In this document: positions 52,340 through 63,243 of the stretch, piece by piece
Layout of the letters: each line of letters begins with the position of its first letter
How positions within the stretch are numbered: position 1 is the stretch's first letter
DNA from: Loripinus fragilis
Lineage: Eukaryota > Mollusca > Bivalvia > Lucinida > Lucinidae
Assembly: GCA_964019695.1 (NCBI GenBank)
Contig: OZ026531.1
Coordinates: 11,498,593-11,562,592, forward strand
Direction of reading: 5' to 3'
Length of the DNA stretch: 64,000 nucleotides
Position numbers and translations under genes: made by a program
Notes under the pieces: model-generated
Seen by the model: only the letters and a program-made list of their open reading frames with translations
What the model was told of the DNA's origin: nothing
The model's database searches: none

Positions 52340-53475
52340 CACTTAAACCTGTATTGTCCGATTTTATTAACCTGACACAGGTGCATAATTTCACGGTAAG
52401 TGCACAAGATATTTTTACCTCCCGTCGACTTTCGGTATTTACCGTAAGTTTTACGAGGATTTTGCAGGTACTAATAATGAAACGTTTTGCACTGTACTAC
52501 TGATTAGTCAAGTGGTTTTGGTACAGAGTTTACAACCAAAAGGTCCTGAGTTCGAGTCCACATAATTTCTTTTTTCTTTTTTTATATTTTTACCTCTTTA
52601 TTTGATTCGTTTAACTTCATTATTATAGATGTACCACGACCTTTCAGTAATGTCCTTTGGATCATTATATTCAAAAGGGTTGATGCGTAACGCATACACT
52701 GAGCCAGTCTGTCTGGAACATCTACGTGCTTCAAAATAGAATAGTATACGTAATACAACGCCTGAAACCCCTATTTCTAGATCCGTATTTTCAATTTTTG
52801 TAAATATAGTCACGCTTCAAAGTTATTTGTTTATCTATACTTGCATTTGTTATTGTTATTTTTGTATGACCCTCACCGAGAACGTTTACCATACGCTCGA
52901 TATATGAAGTTGAATCTCTGTGCTTTTAACATATTTTTAAAGTAATCACAGATATTTGAAAAAATCTGTTTTGCCTTAGTGCCAAGACTTGCTGCATACT
53001 TTTCTTCAGACGTTTTCCCACTGAACTTAATAAGTTCAAACAACTTGTATAGTGAATACATTTTAACCATATGTTTTGGCTATAATACATGGAACAATAT
53101 TTACAATAATCTCTGAAGATGTTTCGGACAGACTGGCTCATTTTACGCGTTACGCATCAACCTTTTGAAATAGAATGATTCAAAATTTCATTCCTCAGAG
53201 GTCGTGATACATCTATAATAAATAAAATTAAATGAATACACACACACACACACGTGGACTCGAACTCACGACCTTTTGGTTGTAAACTCCGTATCATAAC
53301 CACTTGACTAGTCAGTAGGACGGTACAAAACGTTTCATTATCTGCATAAGTAATTGCAAAATTCCTGTAAAACTTACGGTGACTACCGAAAGTCGACGGA
53401 AGGTACAAATATCTTGTGCACTGACCGTGAAATTATGCACCTGTGTCAGGTTAATAAAATCGGACAATAATAACA
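52340..53475. mobile_element. 1.1-kb foldback with a tRNA-like head in each arm
   Basis: Left arm about 52346-52735 and right arm about 53110-53470 are inverted copies (TGTCCGATTTTATTAACCTG at the outer edge, GACAGACTGGCTCA at the inner edge), with a 375-bp unique centre. Each arm contains a tRNA-like segment (52506-52562, and minus strand 53252-53310): AGTCAAGTGGTT, a TTTACAA loop compatible with a Val UAC anticodon, and box B GAGTTCGAGTCC. The right arm also has a (CA)n run at 53235-53252. ORFs in it are spurious. Confidence 0.75.
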
Positions 53476-53754
53476 GATTTACTGTTACTTAACTGTTTCT
53501 ATGTAAAATGAAATAGTCATATTATGCATCTTTAAAAGTACAGTATATAGTAGCTTATATGTAGTTGCGTATAATATGAGTGTCAATCGTGCAAATTTGA
53601 AAACATCATTAACATGATAAAGTTGAATTGCATGCAGATGCAATTAAAACTGTATTTTGATTAAGATCGATTGAACCGGCTCAGCTATTAGACATTATCC
53701 GCACATTCCCCCACAGCCGTTGGGGAATCAATTTCACCAATTTGCTGGCCCCCT
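53476..53754. other. Unassigned sequence
   Basis: No feature recognised. Confidence 0.3.
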
Positions 53755-53900
53755 GATAAGAGTGTGTAACAGAAATTTATTTTCCTTATTTCTCAACCGA
53801 AACATATGTTGTGGGTACTCAAAAGAACCATCTTGACGAGACAGTTCTTTTGAGCACCCAGGACACACATTTAAACTGATGGATAAGAAAATAATCGCAA
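53755..53900. repeat. Palindromic MITE family A
   Basis: TATTTCTCAACCGAAACATA, GTGGGTACTCAAAAGAACCA and inverse GACAGTTCTTTTGAGCACCC. Confidence 0.65.
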
Positions 53901-53974
53901 TTTTACATTTAAAAAAATTTGCTTAACTCGGGCCCTATGATTTGCGCTCTCAGCGGAGCAATTCCTCTTAGTAA

Positions 53975-54125
53975 ATGAAGTTAAATCCTAAAGTGTTACA
54001 AATGAACATTGACTGACATTTCCCTCGTGTCAAACAGTTTGGATCCAGATCAGGCCTGACAATGTCAGGTCTAATCTGGGTCCAAACTAGTTGCAAAGAT
54101 TATCAGCGGATGACAGGAGAAGGTA
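53975..54125. repeat. MITE family C
   Basis: TCAAACAGTTTGGATCCAGA, GATCAGGCCTGACAATGTCA with inverse, GATTATCAGCGGATGACAGG. Confidence 0.6.
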
Positions 54126-54254
54126 TAAATCCTTACGTGTTACAACTGAACATTGACTGATATTTTCCTCCTTCTTTCGTTAAAGGAAATAAAATTTAGC
54201 ACTATATTAGCTCTAGTATTTGAATATGAATAGACTGGTTTGAATCAGACATGC

Positions 54255-54400
54255 TTGTGTTTATGCTTTTTGTCCCAGTCAACAATTTTTCAGTCATATA
54301 GGGACAATTTCCTGTCTTCCTTGGTTGAACAAGTATATATAAGCAGCAGATAAAGTGTCTTGCTCGAGGATGACAACCTCTTTGATTCCCAGTCTAAATT
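54255..54400 (-). repeat. SINE family A fragment
   Basis: TTTGTCCCAGTCAACAATTT, AGGGACAATTTCCTGTCTTC, AAAGTGTCTTGCTC; the tRNA head is missing. The C-run near 54447-54461 follows. Confidence 0.6.
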
Positions 54401-54559
54401 GCTGCCCCAAACTGCATGAGCCAAAGCTTATTCCTATGGACCCTCCGCCCCCCCCCCCCCCTCTGGATTCACCCATGTATGAATCTTGTGTTTATATGCA
54501 TTATCAATTGAGAAAGATATTGAAATTGGAAGGTTCTTTTAGACAAAAATGGGTTTAAC

Positions 54560-54660
54560 CTTTTGCATACAGGAAACCCCTAAATGGGTACTTTGGCAAT
54601 CATTGAAGACCCAGATGAAATGCAGTTTTTCATCAGGGTCTGCACTGCTTGCTAAGGTTA
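54560..54660. repeat. Small hairpin repeat
   Basis: GAAGACCCAGATGAAATGCA and inverse TTTTTCATCAGGGTCTGCAC. Same layout at 16660 and 46917. Confidence 0.5.
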
Positions 54661-54854
54661 ATACAGCCTTCAGGGACAGAAAAATATCATAATTTAGAAA
54701 TTTCTATCTTTGACACCTATGAAAGTACACAATGAGTAGTACCTTACTTACTGTATCAATATGTATGGAAAATTCCATCAGAATGCATACATGGATCCAG
54801 AAAGTTTTTATAGTTTTTATAGAAGGGGTCATTGACATTTTTTGTTGTTGTTTT

Positions 54855-55085
54855 TAAGTTGATGAGGGGAGAGAGGATCCGCATACCACAATAAGCGGGC
54901 CATCATCGGCCCACCAGCAATGGCATTTCGCTGGCGTGTCGATGATAGCCCAACATTGAATGCTGGCTTAGCAGATTTGTGATTTTTCAGGGGATCCGTA
55001 TTGCTTAGAAAACCCTATATTTTTGTGATTTTTTTCAGGGAGGTCTGGACCCCCTGTCCCCGCCCCCTCTGGATCCGCGCATGGA
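54855..55085. repeat. G/C-run-bearing repeat family J (copy 1)
   Basis: GATGAGGGGAGAGAGGATCC, AAGCGGGCCATCATC, ATTTTTCAGGGGATCC, GGTCTGGACCCCCTGTCCCC. Related copies lie at 57830-58030 and, inverted, at 58135-58460. Confidence 0.55.
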
Positions 55086-55189
55086 ATACAAAGGGTGAAC
55101 TATCAGTAAAAATAATCACCTATCAATCTTCTGTTTGGTGGCAACATCATTCTCATGTTATTATTATTACAGCTGTGCAGGTATCTCCT

Positions 55190-55880
55190 CACTTACTCTT
55201 TATTATCACACCTCTTTATTATCACACCTCTTTGTTATCACATTCACAAATAAGAGGTATAATTATCACAAATATGTATCTCTTATCACAAAGAGTAATG
55301 GCTTTTTCACTTCTTTGTTATCATAAATAAGTATCTCTTTATCACAATGAAGAATTAATGCTTTTTTACTTCTTTGTTATCATAAATAATATCTCTTTAT
55401 CACAAAGAGAAATCGCTATTTCACTTCTTTGTTATCATAAATAAGTCTCTTTATCACAAAGAAGAATTGCTTTTTGGCTTCTTTGTTATCATAAATAAGT
55501 ATCTCTTTATCAAAAAGATTTAGAATCACTTATTCGCTTCTTTGTTATCATAAATAAGTATCTCTTTATCACAAAGAAGAGTGCTCTTTCACTTTTTTGT
55601 TATCATAAATCAGTATCTCTTTATCACAAAGAAGAATTGCTTTTTCGCTTCTTTGTAATCAACATAAATAAGTATCTCTTTATTTATATATTTCTTTATC
55701 ATAAATAAGTATCTCTTTATCAAAAAGAAGAATGCTTTTTCAATTCTTTGCTATCATAGATAAGTATCTCTTTTTTACTTCTTTATCACAAATACATGTT
55801 AGTTATCACAAATAAGTACCTCTTTATCACAAAGAAGAATCACTTTTTCACTTTTCCATAAATAAATCTTTTTCACTTCG
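55190..55880 (+). repeat. Satellite of about 56 bp
   Basis: Eleven or so units with CACTTCTTTGTTATCATAAA, TAAGTATCTCTTTATCACAA and AGAAGAATNGCTTTTT; strongly T-rich with slips in length. Confidence 0.75.
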
Positions 55881-56092
55881 TTGTTATCATACTTGTTGGA
55901 TTTTTTTTTTCCCTTTTCACTGACTAAATTAGGCAGGGCAGTTGTCAGCTACTGACATTCAATTTGGATGATTTGGTATATGCCTGCACAGACTGACATT
56001 CCCATAACCATACATGTAGCTGTTGACAATAAATATCAAAATTCAACCGCATATCAAAATCGTGAAAATCACACCATGCATTTGTTTATAGT

Positions 56093-56283
56093 TTGATAGG
56101 TTTGATACTTTATGTCGCAGTACAATTTTTCATTCATGTCGGGACCAGTCTTCCTGGGTTGAACCAGTACTAACTAAGCAGCAAATTGTGTATTGCACAC
56201 CACATTGACTGTCAGTCATGAGGCTCAAACTAGTAACCCTGCGATCCCTAGTCTAACGCTTTACCAACAGGGCCACTGCGCTG
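56093..56283 (-). repeat. SINE family A, full copy
   Basis: GATACTTTATGTCGCAGTAC tail, GGGACCAGTCTTCCTGGGTT body, and head with AGTGGCCCTGTTGGTAAAGC when read in minus orientation. Confidence 0.65.
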
Positions 56284-56785
56284 AGGGCCCCACCTTTGGG
56301 CACTGAGACCCTTGTAGTGAAAAGCGCAGATTTTATATTCTATTGAATACAAATAAATACAAATAAGCCATTAAACATAGGTAACACGGGCCTGCATGGG
56401 AATACAAAACATTTCAGCCTCTTAACGAAAGATCTTTTCATCTTCTGACTCTGAGTATAGCAAGCACAAGTACAGCAAAACCTCGAAATGATACAGTTTC
56501 TTAGATGAAATATTAGATTTCTATCAGTGTCATACTATTTCACTTAAACATTAAAATCTAAAATGCAGTTTGCATGTAAGATGTATCAATCCCTGCTTTC
56601 ATAAGACACTGCAAAATGCAAACAAATGAAACCGTTTCCTAGATCACTGCTGAAATATTAGACTCCTACCAACATTTCATACTATTTCACTATAACATTA
56701 AAATCCAATACAAAAAGATGAAGATTTTTTTTAAAAATTTTTCCATTTCCACAATTCTTCAGTAAAACATTACTTCTCAAAGCAC
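56284..56785. other. Unassigned, partly duplicated
   Basis: Two related stretches (56490-56560 and 56630-56710) share GAAATATTAGA, TCATACTATTTCACT and ACATTAAAATC. Non-coding. Confidence 0.4.
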
Positions 56786-56789
56786 CGTT

Positions 56790-56890
56790 CATGGAAATAA
56801 GGCTTGATATTTCATATGAATCATCTGCCCTGCAGATGATTCACATGAAATATCAAACCTTATTTGCTGGTCTCTTTTTAAAATAGAAAA
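56790..56890. repeat. piggyBac-type MITE family B core
   Basis: AAATAAGGCTTGATATTTCA, TGAATCATCTGCCCTGCAGA and inverse. Confidence 0.55.
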
Positions 56891-57420
56891 AAAAATACAA
56901 GTTCTGTCCGTTGCAATCTCAATGTACTACTCATAGTGTCAAATACAGCTAACATTCATGCCAGCGTCCAGAAACAATACACAGTATCAAACACCAGTTA
57001 TTTGCAGCATTATACATTTTTCAAATCTCCAATACTGAAGAGTGCTCTTAATAAAATCGACCAACCAGAAGCTTCTCTTTTCCAATTTCTAATATGATTG
57101 GCTAATCACGCTGCTATTAGCCTGGCAGCTCATGACCTCTTAAGAAGGTCTTTTATTCCTAATTTAGAAGGTATTTCGGTCTATCAAGGAATGTAAAACG
57201 GCAGGATTAGCGATGTTATGTATCAGACTAGAATGGCAGCGCCTGACACTGATGCCATTGATTTAATGAGCTCTCGGACATAATAAGATCTCACCATACC
57301 ATATGTGCTCAGTAAAGGGCAGTACATAGCCTACGTGTCCATTACATTACCGGTACTCGGCTCCAGGGAAGAAGGTTATTTTGGAAGTAGGTTACTTATT
57401 TGAGCTGATGCCATCGATTT
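56891..57420. other. Unassigned sequence
   Basis: No repeat or coding feature recognised. Confidence 0.3.
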
Positions 57421-57424
57421 TATA

Positions 57425-57670
57425 AATGGGCCTCTATGAGAGAAAACCGGTCTTCGGTGTTTGCAAACAACAAAGGCGCAGACCAGCCTGCGCTTCTGCG
57501 CAGTCTGATCAGCACCTTTGTTATTCACTTATTGGAAAGTATCATATCTACACTTGATACAAGCCAATTTTCAAATTTCTAGCTAGTCTCTGGAGCTGAG
57601 GAGCCTGGTTTGAGTCTGGCTTGGCGGAAACCCTGAAGAAAGGTTTTGACGCATCAGAGGCTCAAATGAG
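57425..57670. repeat. Family D foldback, full copy
   Basis: ACCGGTCTTCGGTGTTTGCA, ACAAAGGCGCAGACCAGCCT with inverse ending CAGCACCTTTGTTATTC, ATTTCTAGCTAGTCTCTGGA, AACCCTGAAGAAAGGTTTTG. Confidence 0.65.
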
Positions 57671-57829
57671 AGTAGGAGAATTAATACCATAATCAACCTG
57701 ATAAGCACACATCTTTCTATAAGCATCCGCTGAGTACTTTATCAGGTTTTTAGCACTATATGCATGCGTGGATGCATGGATGCAGAAGTATTTGTCAAAG
57801 GGGGACCAACTTTGAAAACTTTTTTTTTT

Positions 57830-58460
57830 TTATTACATCTCTAGTTGATGAGGGGAAGAAGGATCCAAATACCACTATAAGCGGGCCATCATCTTTCGCT
57901 GGCGTGCTGATGATGATTTTTCATGGGATCCAGACCAGTATTGCTAAGAAAATCTGTATTTTTGTGATTTTGCAGGGGGGGGGGGGGGGGTCCGGACACC
58001 CTGGCCTCCCGTCTGGGTTCCTGCATGATTTGAACTTCTAATTTTCAGTCAGTCCAACCTACTGGTGCAATTTACTTAGATAAAACCATCTGGATGACCA
58101 GTAGGCTCAGACAGGATTCTGATCAGCCTAGCATCATGCGCCGATCCAGAGGGGGAGACAGAGGGTCCAGACCCCCCCCCCCCCCCCTGAAAAATCAAAA
58201 AAAATAAAGAGTTTCTTAGCAATACTGGTCCAGATCCCCTGAAAAATCACAAAGCTACGAAGGCAGAATTTAATGTCGGGCCATCATCAGCCTGGCAGCG
58301 AAACATCATTTACTGGGGGGGGCGATGATGACCAGCTTTTACAGCTTTTTTTTTATCCTCCTCCCCCTCCCCCCCCCCCCCCACCCCCAATGAAAAAAAA
58401 ACAGTAAAAAAAACCGTCAGACCCCCTCTGGCAAAACTTTCTGGATCCGTGCATGGGCAT
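57830..58460. repeat. Repeat family J, two copies in inverse orientation
   Basis: 57842-58030 and 58135-58455 share GAAGGATCCAAATACCAC, AAGCGGGCCATCATC and GGGGGGTCCGGAC-type G-runs on opposite strands, so the pair could fold back. Confidence 0.5.
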
Positions 58461-58634
58461 TGACCCAGTCACACCAGTCTGTAAGCTTTATAGATATCCT
58501 TCAAAAGCTAGCTGAAAGACTCTGTATATGAACAAGATTCTTGTCAGTCTGTGCAGCTGATCAGATAGGCTAGACAAACCACAAAGACGATTTACTAATG
58601 ACATTATAGGTTTAGATAAACAAAATTTTTGACA

Positions 58635-58770
58635 GTAAAATTGCAAATATTTTCTTACCCATCAGTTTTAACATATGTTTTGGGAGCTCAAAAGAACCGT
58701 CTTATTGAGAGGGCTCTTTTGAGTACCCACAACATATGTTTTGGTAATAAAATGATTTTTTTGGTTCCCG
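58635..58770. repeat. Palindromic MITE family A
   Basis: CATATGTTTTGGGAGCTCAA, GAACCGTCTTATTGAGAGGG and inverse arm to ACAACATATGTTTTGG. ORFs on both strands are spurious. Confidence 0.65.
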
Positions 58771-58857
58771 CTCTGTGGACATGGAAACTTGTATTGATCA
58801 ATGCATTGTTGCAGTTTGTGTCCACTCTCTCGCAACCGAAATAGAGATGAAACTGAA

Positions 58858-58925
58858 TTTTGTTTGTTTGTTTTGTTGCTTTACGTCCCAAGTCAACAGC
58901 TATGGTCATTGCGGGACAGTATGAA
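58858..58925 (-). repeat. SINE tail fragment
   Basis: TTTACGTCCCAAGTCAACAG and CTATGGTCATTGCGGGACAG match the 3' tail of SINE family B (compare 49610-49665). Confidence 0.5.
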
Positions 58926-59034
58926 ACTGAATTACTCTTCTACACTTTGAAATAAGATTTTGGCCACTGAATGCTAACGAACAAAAAGAGCCTCCTGTCT
59001 TGTGAAGAAACCAAATTTAGTCCTGTCAGCAGTG

Positions 59035-59290
59035 GCTGATCCAAAGGCGGTTCAGGGGGGTTCGCTCGAACCCCCCCTCCTCAGCCCTGCCCCCATTTTT
59101 AAATATCCTATGAAAATTAAATAATTTGGTCTCAGTCAGACCAAATTATTTCATGTTCATGGGATATTTAAGAAAATGTGATAAAATCTGCAAAGCAACC
59201 CCCCCCCCCACACACACGCACACCTTTATACATATGAACCCCTTTTCCAGAAATCCTGGATCCACTCCTGTATCAGTGTCAATGTTATTC
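59035..59290. repeat. Foldback MITE family F, copy 2
   Basis: GGCTGATCCAAAGGCGG, central AAATAATTTGGTCTCAGTCA with inverse, edge AGAAATCCTGGATCCACTCC. Confidence 0.6.
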
Positions 59291-59474
59291 ACTATTTAGA
59301 AGTCTGGTGTGAGCCTCCACATGACAAAACCATTTTTTGGTGTTTTAACAACTGTTACAGAATGGAAGCCTCTAAGGCTAAAATTTGGCTAGTAACCCAT
59401 TAGTGGCCTAGGTTGCCGTCTGTTCTTTGGTGGTGATTCTATTGTTGTTTATGTTTACTATAAATTCAGAAATT

Positions 59475-59540
59475 TTCACCAGGGTTTTATTTTCGTGAAA
59501 CTTCTCGAAGTTTCATGAAAATAAAATCCTCGGGAAATGG
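59475..59540. repeat. Hairpin
   Basis: GGGTTTTATTTTCGTGAAAC and inverse GTTTCATGAAAATAAAATCC around TTCTCGAA. Confidence 0.65.
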
Positions 59541-59990
59541 CAAAATCACTCTGTCGTTTACTGATCTAGGTAAATCATGCCCTAGTCGCAAATTTTTAAT
59601 GTAGCAAATATGTCTTTTTACGCTATTCGCGAAAAAAAATTCTCGCTAAAATTTCCAGATTTACAGTATTGTGTGATGTTGCTCCCATTGTGTGTGGGTG
59701 TTTTATGCTGGGTCCATGTTCCCTGGTGGGGTTCTTGGTGTCCTAGATAATTTAGCCATCATCTTGCTGAGGAAGAGACAGCTGGTTGCTTTACTTTAAT
59801 TGTGTTGTGACAATCTCACACAGTATATTCTGTGTCTCTTCCTCGTGGTGCCATGCGTTGGTCTGCAGTCTGTAATTGTGGCATCTCCTGGTCATACTCA
59901 CTTATATAGCCTCAAGTTGAGGCTCTGAAACCTTTTTGTGTACTGGATAGGTAGTTTAAAGGACCCAGACAGTCTTCATTCAGAAAGCAA
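59541..59990. other. Unassigned sequence
   Basis: No coding signal or repeat recognised. Confidence 0.3.
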
Positions 59991-60002
59991 AAACCCTTAT
60001 CT

Positions 60003-60085
60003 GAATGGATAAATGAGCAATGACATGTGATTTCCAACAATGAATGTTGGAAATCACATGTGGTGGCTCATTTATCCATTGAATG
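60003..60085. repeat. Hairpin
   Basis: AATGGATAAATGAGC and TGTGATTTCCAACA are paired with TGTTGGAAATCACATGTG and GCTCATTTATCCATT. Confidence 0.65.
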
Positions 60086-60179
60086 TGGCATTTTGACAAG
60101 TGTAGACTCAGATGAGCCTATTGCAGCCTCCTTTTAAGCTTAGGAACTCCAAATGAAGTTCAGACAGTAGCTTTAAAAC

Positions 60180-60270
60180 GCTCATAGGATATTCAAGCCA
60201 CCAGCAAAAGCTCTGATCAGACTGCGGGTATACACAGGCTAATCTGAGGCTTTGCTGGCTGCACATACCA
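60180..60270. repeat. Family D foldback, diverged
   Basis: AAAAGCTCTGATCAGACTGC with inverse CAGGCTAATCTGAGGCTTTG. Confidence 0.45.
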
Positions 60271-60379
60271 CATTGTTGGAAATCTCATGTTGCGGCTCAA
60301 ATATCAATAAGTAAGTGAGTATGACCAGAAAAAGACAGTGACAATTACACACTACACACTTACCCAAGGCACCATAACA

Positions 60380-60879
60380 GGGGTGGGCATCAGCGGAACT
60401 ACCGCGAAATCGCATTAATTTAAATGTGTTCCTTCGTCACATCCGGGACCTTTCGCGGTAGTGGCATCCTCACGGAAAAACCAAACAAAGGTAGGTACTC
60501 TGGCTTGTTTTGATTGATGTTCCAGCAATGCTATTCCATGTAGATATGATTTACCTTGCTAAACAGGCCAAATGCGATGTTGACAAAAACAAAAGAAATC
60601 CCGTTCTGGGTTCGATTTGGTTACGGTTCTCATCTCAAAGCAAAACTTTTTCAACATCGCATTTGGCCTGTTTAGCTAGGTAAATCATATCTACATAGAA
60701 TAGCATTGCTGGATTTTTACATAGCTCATTCTAAATACAAAAAATCAAAACAAGCCAGAGTACCTACCTTTGCTTGTATTTTCTGTGACAATGCCACTAC
60801 CAGGAAAGGTCCCGTATGTGACAAAGGAACAAATTTATGTTAATGCGATTTTGCGGTAGTACCGTTGATGCCTACCCCA
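60380..60879. repeat. 500-bp foldback
   Basis: Two arms of about 220 bp: GGGGTGGGCATCAGCGGAAC ... CAAATGCGATGTTGAC and the inverse from 60650 to 60879 (ending TTGATGCCTACCCC), with a 40-50-bp centre. Arm similarity is high with short indels. A single-arm relative lies at 31923-32050. Confidence 0.75.
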
Positions 60880-60914
60880 TAAGAAAGACACAGAATACTA
60901 AATGTCTATATATA

Positions 60915-61340
60915 TACACACAGCGTCAAAAGTTAAGCACCACCAAAATTTTTGCTGAAACAATTTTCCACCTACACTGAAGTAATTTTATTGAACAGTG
61001 AAACTTTGCACAAATATTTAAATGATAAAGAGGGACAGCCAAAAACTGAAAGTTGCTTTTCACCAATTTCACCCAATTGGATTATTAGAAGAATGGTCCA
61101 AGTGTAAAGTTCTGGCATTAGTTTTACTTTTTTCCGTTGCTATGGTAACAAAAATGGCCACTAAACTACAAGGATTTCAACTGTTCCCTTTTCTTGAAGT
61201 TGGCGTACATCATGAAATTATGACTCTGAGAGTCAGAAATTTGGACATTTTAATCAATCAATCTTGGAATTTAATAAGCCTATCATTACTTATATAACTT
61301 CTCCTGGCAGTGAAATACACCAAATTAATTACATATCTTG
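60915..61340. repeat. Half Tc1/mariner-type repeat plus unassigned
   Basis: TATACACACAGCGTCAAAAG and TTAAGCACCACC match the end of the 44532-44988 MITE. The right end was not found. The ORF at 61022-61297 has no recognisable domain. Confidence 0.45.
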
Positions 61341-61369
61341 CATGTATAATAAGTCTTATTATTTGGGCC

Positions 61370-61605
61370 GCACCGCAAGAAAACCTGTCTTCGAGGTTTC
61401 TGATAAAGTGGTATTCAAACCAGCCTGCTCAGCTACAGAGACTAGCTAGAAAATTGAAATTTCCCTCACAGCAAATCTAAATATGATACTTTCCAAACAG
61501 AAAATAACAAAGGCACTGATCAGACGGCCGGGATGCGCAGGCTGGTCTGGGCTTTTGTTGATTGCACACCCCTGAAGACAGGTTTTCTCGCATTGAGGCC
61601 CATTT
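61370..61605. repeat. Family D foldback, full copy
   Basis: AAGAAAACCTGTCTTCGAGG, ACAAAGGCACTGATCAGACG with inverse, CCTGAAGACAGGTTTTCTCG. Confidence 0.65.
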
Positions 61606-61679
61606 TATTATAAAGCTTATTTATGCTCCCTAAATGTCAGTCAGACACAATCAATTCCTTTCTATTTTTTCCTCTTTCT

Positions 61680-61880
61680 GTGCTAGCTGCGACTTTTGTC
61701 TTCTGCTGGTATCCTTGTAAGCAGATTGGACCCAGCTGATGACCGACGAAACATCGCATCCAAACCATTCCACACTCTGATAGTGTTCCCAAGAGTTTTA
61801 TGAAAAGGTTAATTTTGAACAATGCTAGCTGACAAAAACAAAAGCATGTGGAATTACCCAGCATGCAAAGAGTTTATACA
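61680..61880. repeat. MITE family C
   Basis: TTTGTCTTCTGCTGGTATCC, AGATTGGACCCAGCTGATGA, ATTACCCAGCATGCAAAGAG. Confidence 0.5.
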
Positions 61881-62940
61881 AGAACTGTTGATTCACAAAA
61901 ATGGAGGTCATAGACCATTCTAAATCATCATTGAATACCCTAGAAAGGTGCAAGTTCCTGCCAAATGTACTGCATTTAAAAGAATTTCTGTCGCCACAGA
62001 ATGCTGTCTCCACAGAATGGGTTGAATAAAGCCATGAATATGTGAATAAAAGTGATTTTTTTCCAAACAACAGCAGCCCATTTGACAAGCATTGAATTTT
62101 GACTTCTTAGAAAATCAAATGTAATCCCCCATCCCCCCAAAAATGAGTCATCAACTAATCTAATTGATTTCTTCTTCATCTAACTTTTAAACATTGCTGA
62201 CCTGTCGGGCCTGGATGGTCTTGACTACCCATTGCAACTTGGTCCTGATATGGTTCCTTCATCTACCTTTTAAACATGGTTGACCTGTCCCAATAAGTCA
62301 GGAGTCACCAGTCCCAAGACTTTGACGGGTCTTGGTCCCCTAACCCTAGGACAATCCATCTCTTCTGATGGTGCTGGTCCCAAGCCTGGACTACCTGTCA
62401 CAACTGATCCTTTATTGTATTGTGCTGACTAGATTTCTGATATCTGATCATAAGGCAGCTTAGAAGTCTCCCTTTCAGGCTTGTGGCACTGGTTCACCTC
62501 CGAGCCCTTCACCTGCCTGGTATATATAGACCAACATAACCACATACTGCCTGCTAGTCAGGGTATATGCTCTCTCAGATGCTCAGCTTCAGTTTAAAGG
62601 TATCAGGCTAGCTGAGACTATGGTGGTCTTCCGGTTGCTCATGATTGATCTTGCTATCATATTACTGAGTAACACAGTACGAAACAAGTCTAAGGGTTTT
62701 CACAGCTGGCTTGGTTCTTTTGGCCAAAATGAGGGGAATGTAGAAAAAAATATTTGGAATGTATCAAAAAATTTACTCAATGCTTAGCTTGTAGTCATAT
62801 AAATAGATAAACATTTTTTTTTTACTTTTAGTTGGTCAATTGACCACTGTCCCCAAATTTAACGCCTGATCCACCCAACATTTTTTTCGCTTTAATAACT
62901 ATCCATGCATAAAGTTGGACTGAAAAGTCCTCTCTGATAT
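61881..62940. other. Unassigned sequence
   Basis: CATCTACCTTTTAAACATGG and TGACCTGTC recur twice (62175-62290). No gene supported. Confidence 0.35.
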
Positions 62941-62944
62941 CTAT

Positions 62945-63240
62945 TGAACTGTGGTTAGTATTGATGGCCAATTGTGGATGGTATAGTGAATTTAGTATTG
63001 ATGGTGTCTGACACCCATTGGATTGTGGATGGTATAATGAAGTTTGTATTGATGGTCTCTCAGCACCCATTGAATTGTGGATGACATAGTGAAGTAAGTA
63101 TTGACGGTCTAAGGAACCCACTAAATTAAGGATGGCATAGTGAAGTTGCTATTGATGGTCTCTGGCACCCACTAAATAGTTGATGGTATAGTTAAGTTAG
63201 TATTGATGGTCTCTGGCACCCATTGAATTGTGGATGGTAA
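62945..63240 (+). repeat. Minisatellite, 51-52 bp period
   Basis: Six units with TGTGGATGGTATAGTGAA, GTATTGATGGTCTCTGGCAC and CCATTGAAT. Successive starts at about 62974, 63025, 63077, 63128, 63179 and 63230. It stops exactly where the retroelement fragment begins. Confidence 0.75.
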
Positions 63241-63243
63241 GAG

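Noticed and set aside
61022..61297. 91-codon ORF (MIKRDSQKLKVAFHQFHPIG...) considered as a gene
   Set aside because: It starts inside a Tc1/mariner-type repeat end, and no domain or transposase motif is recognisable.
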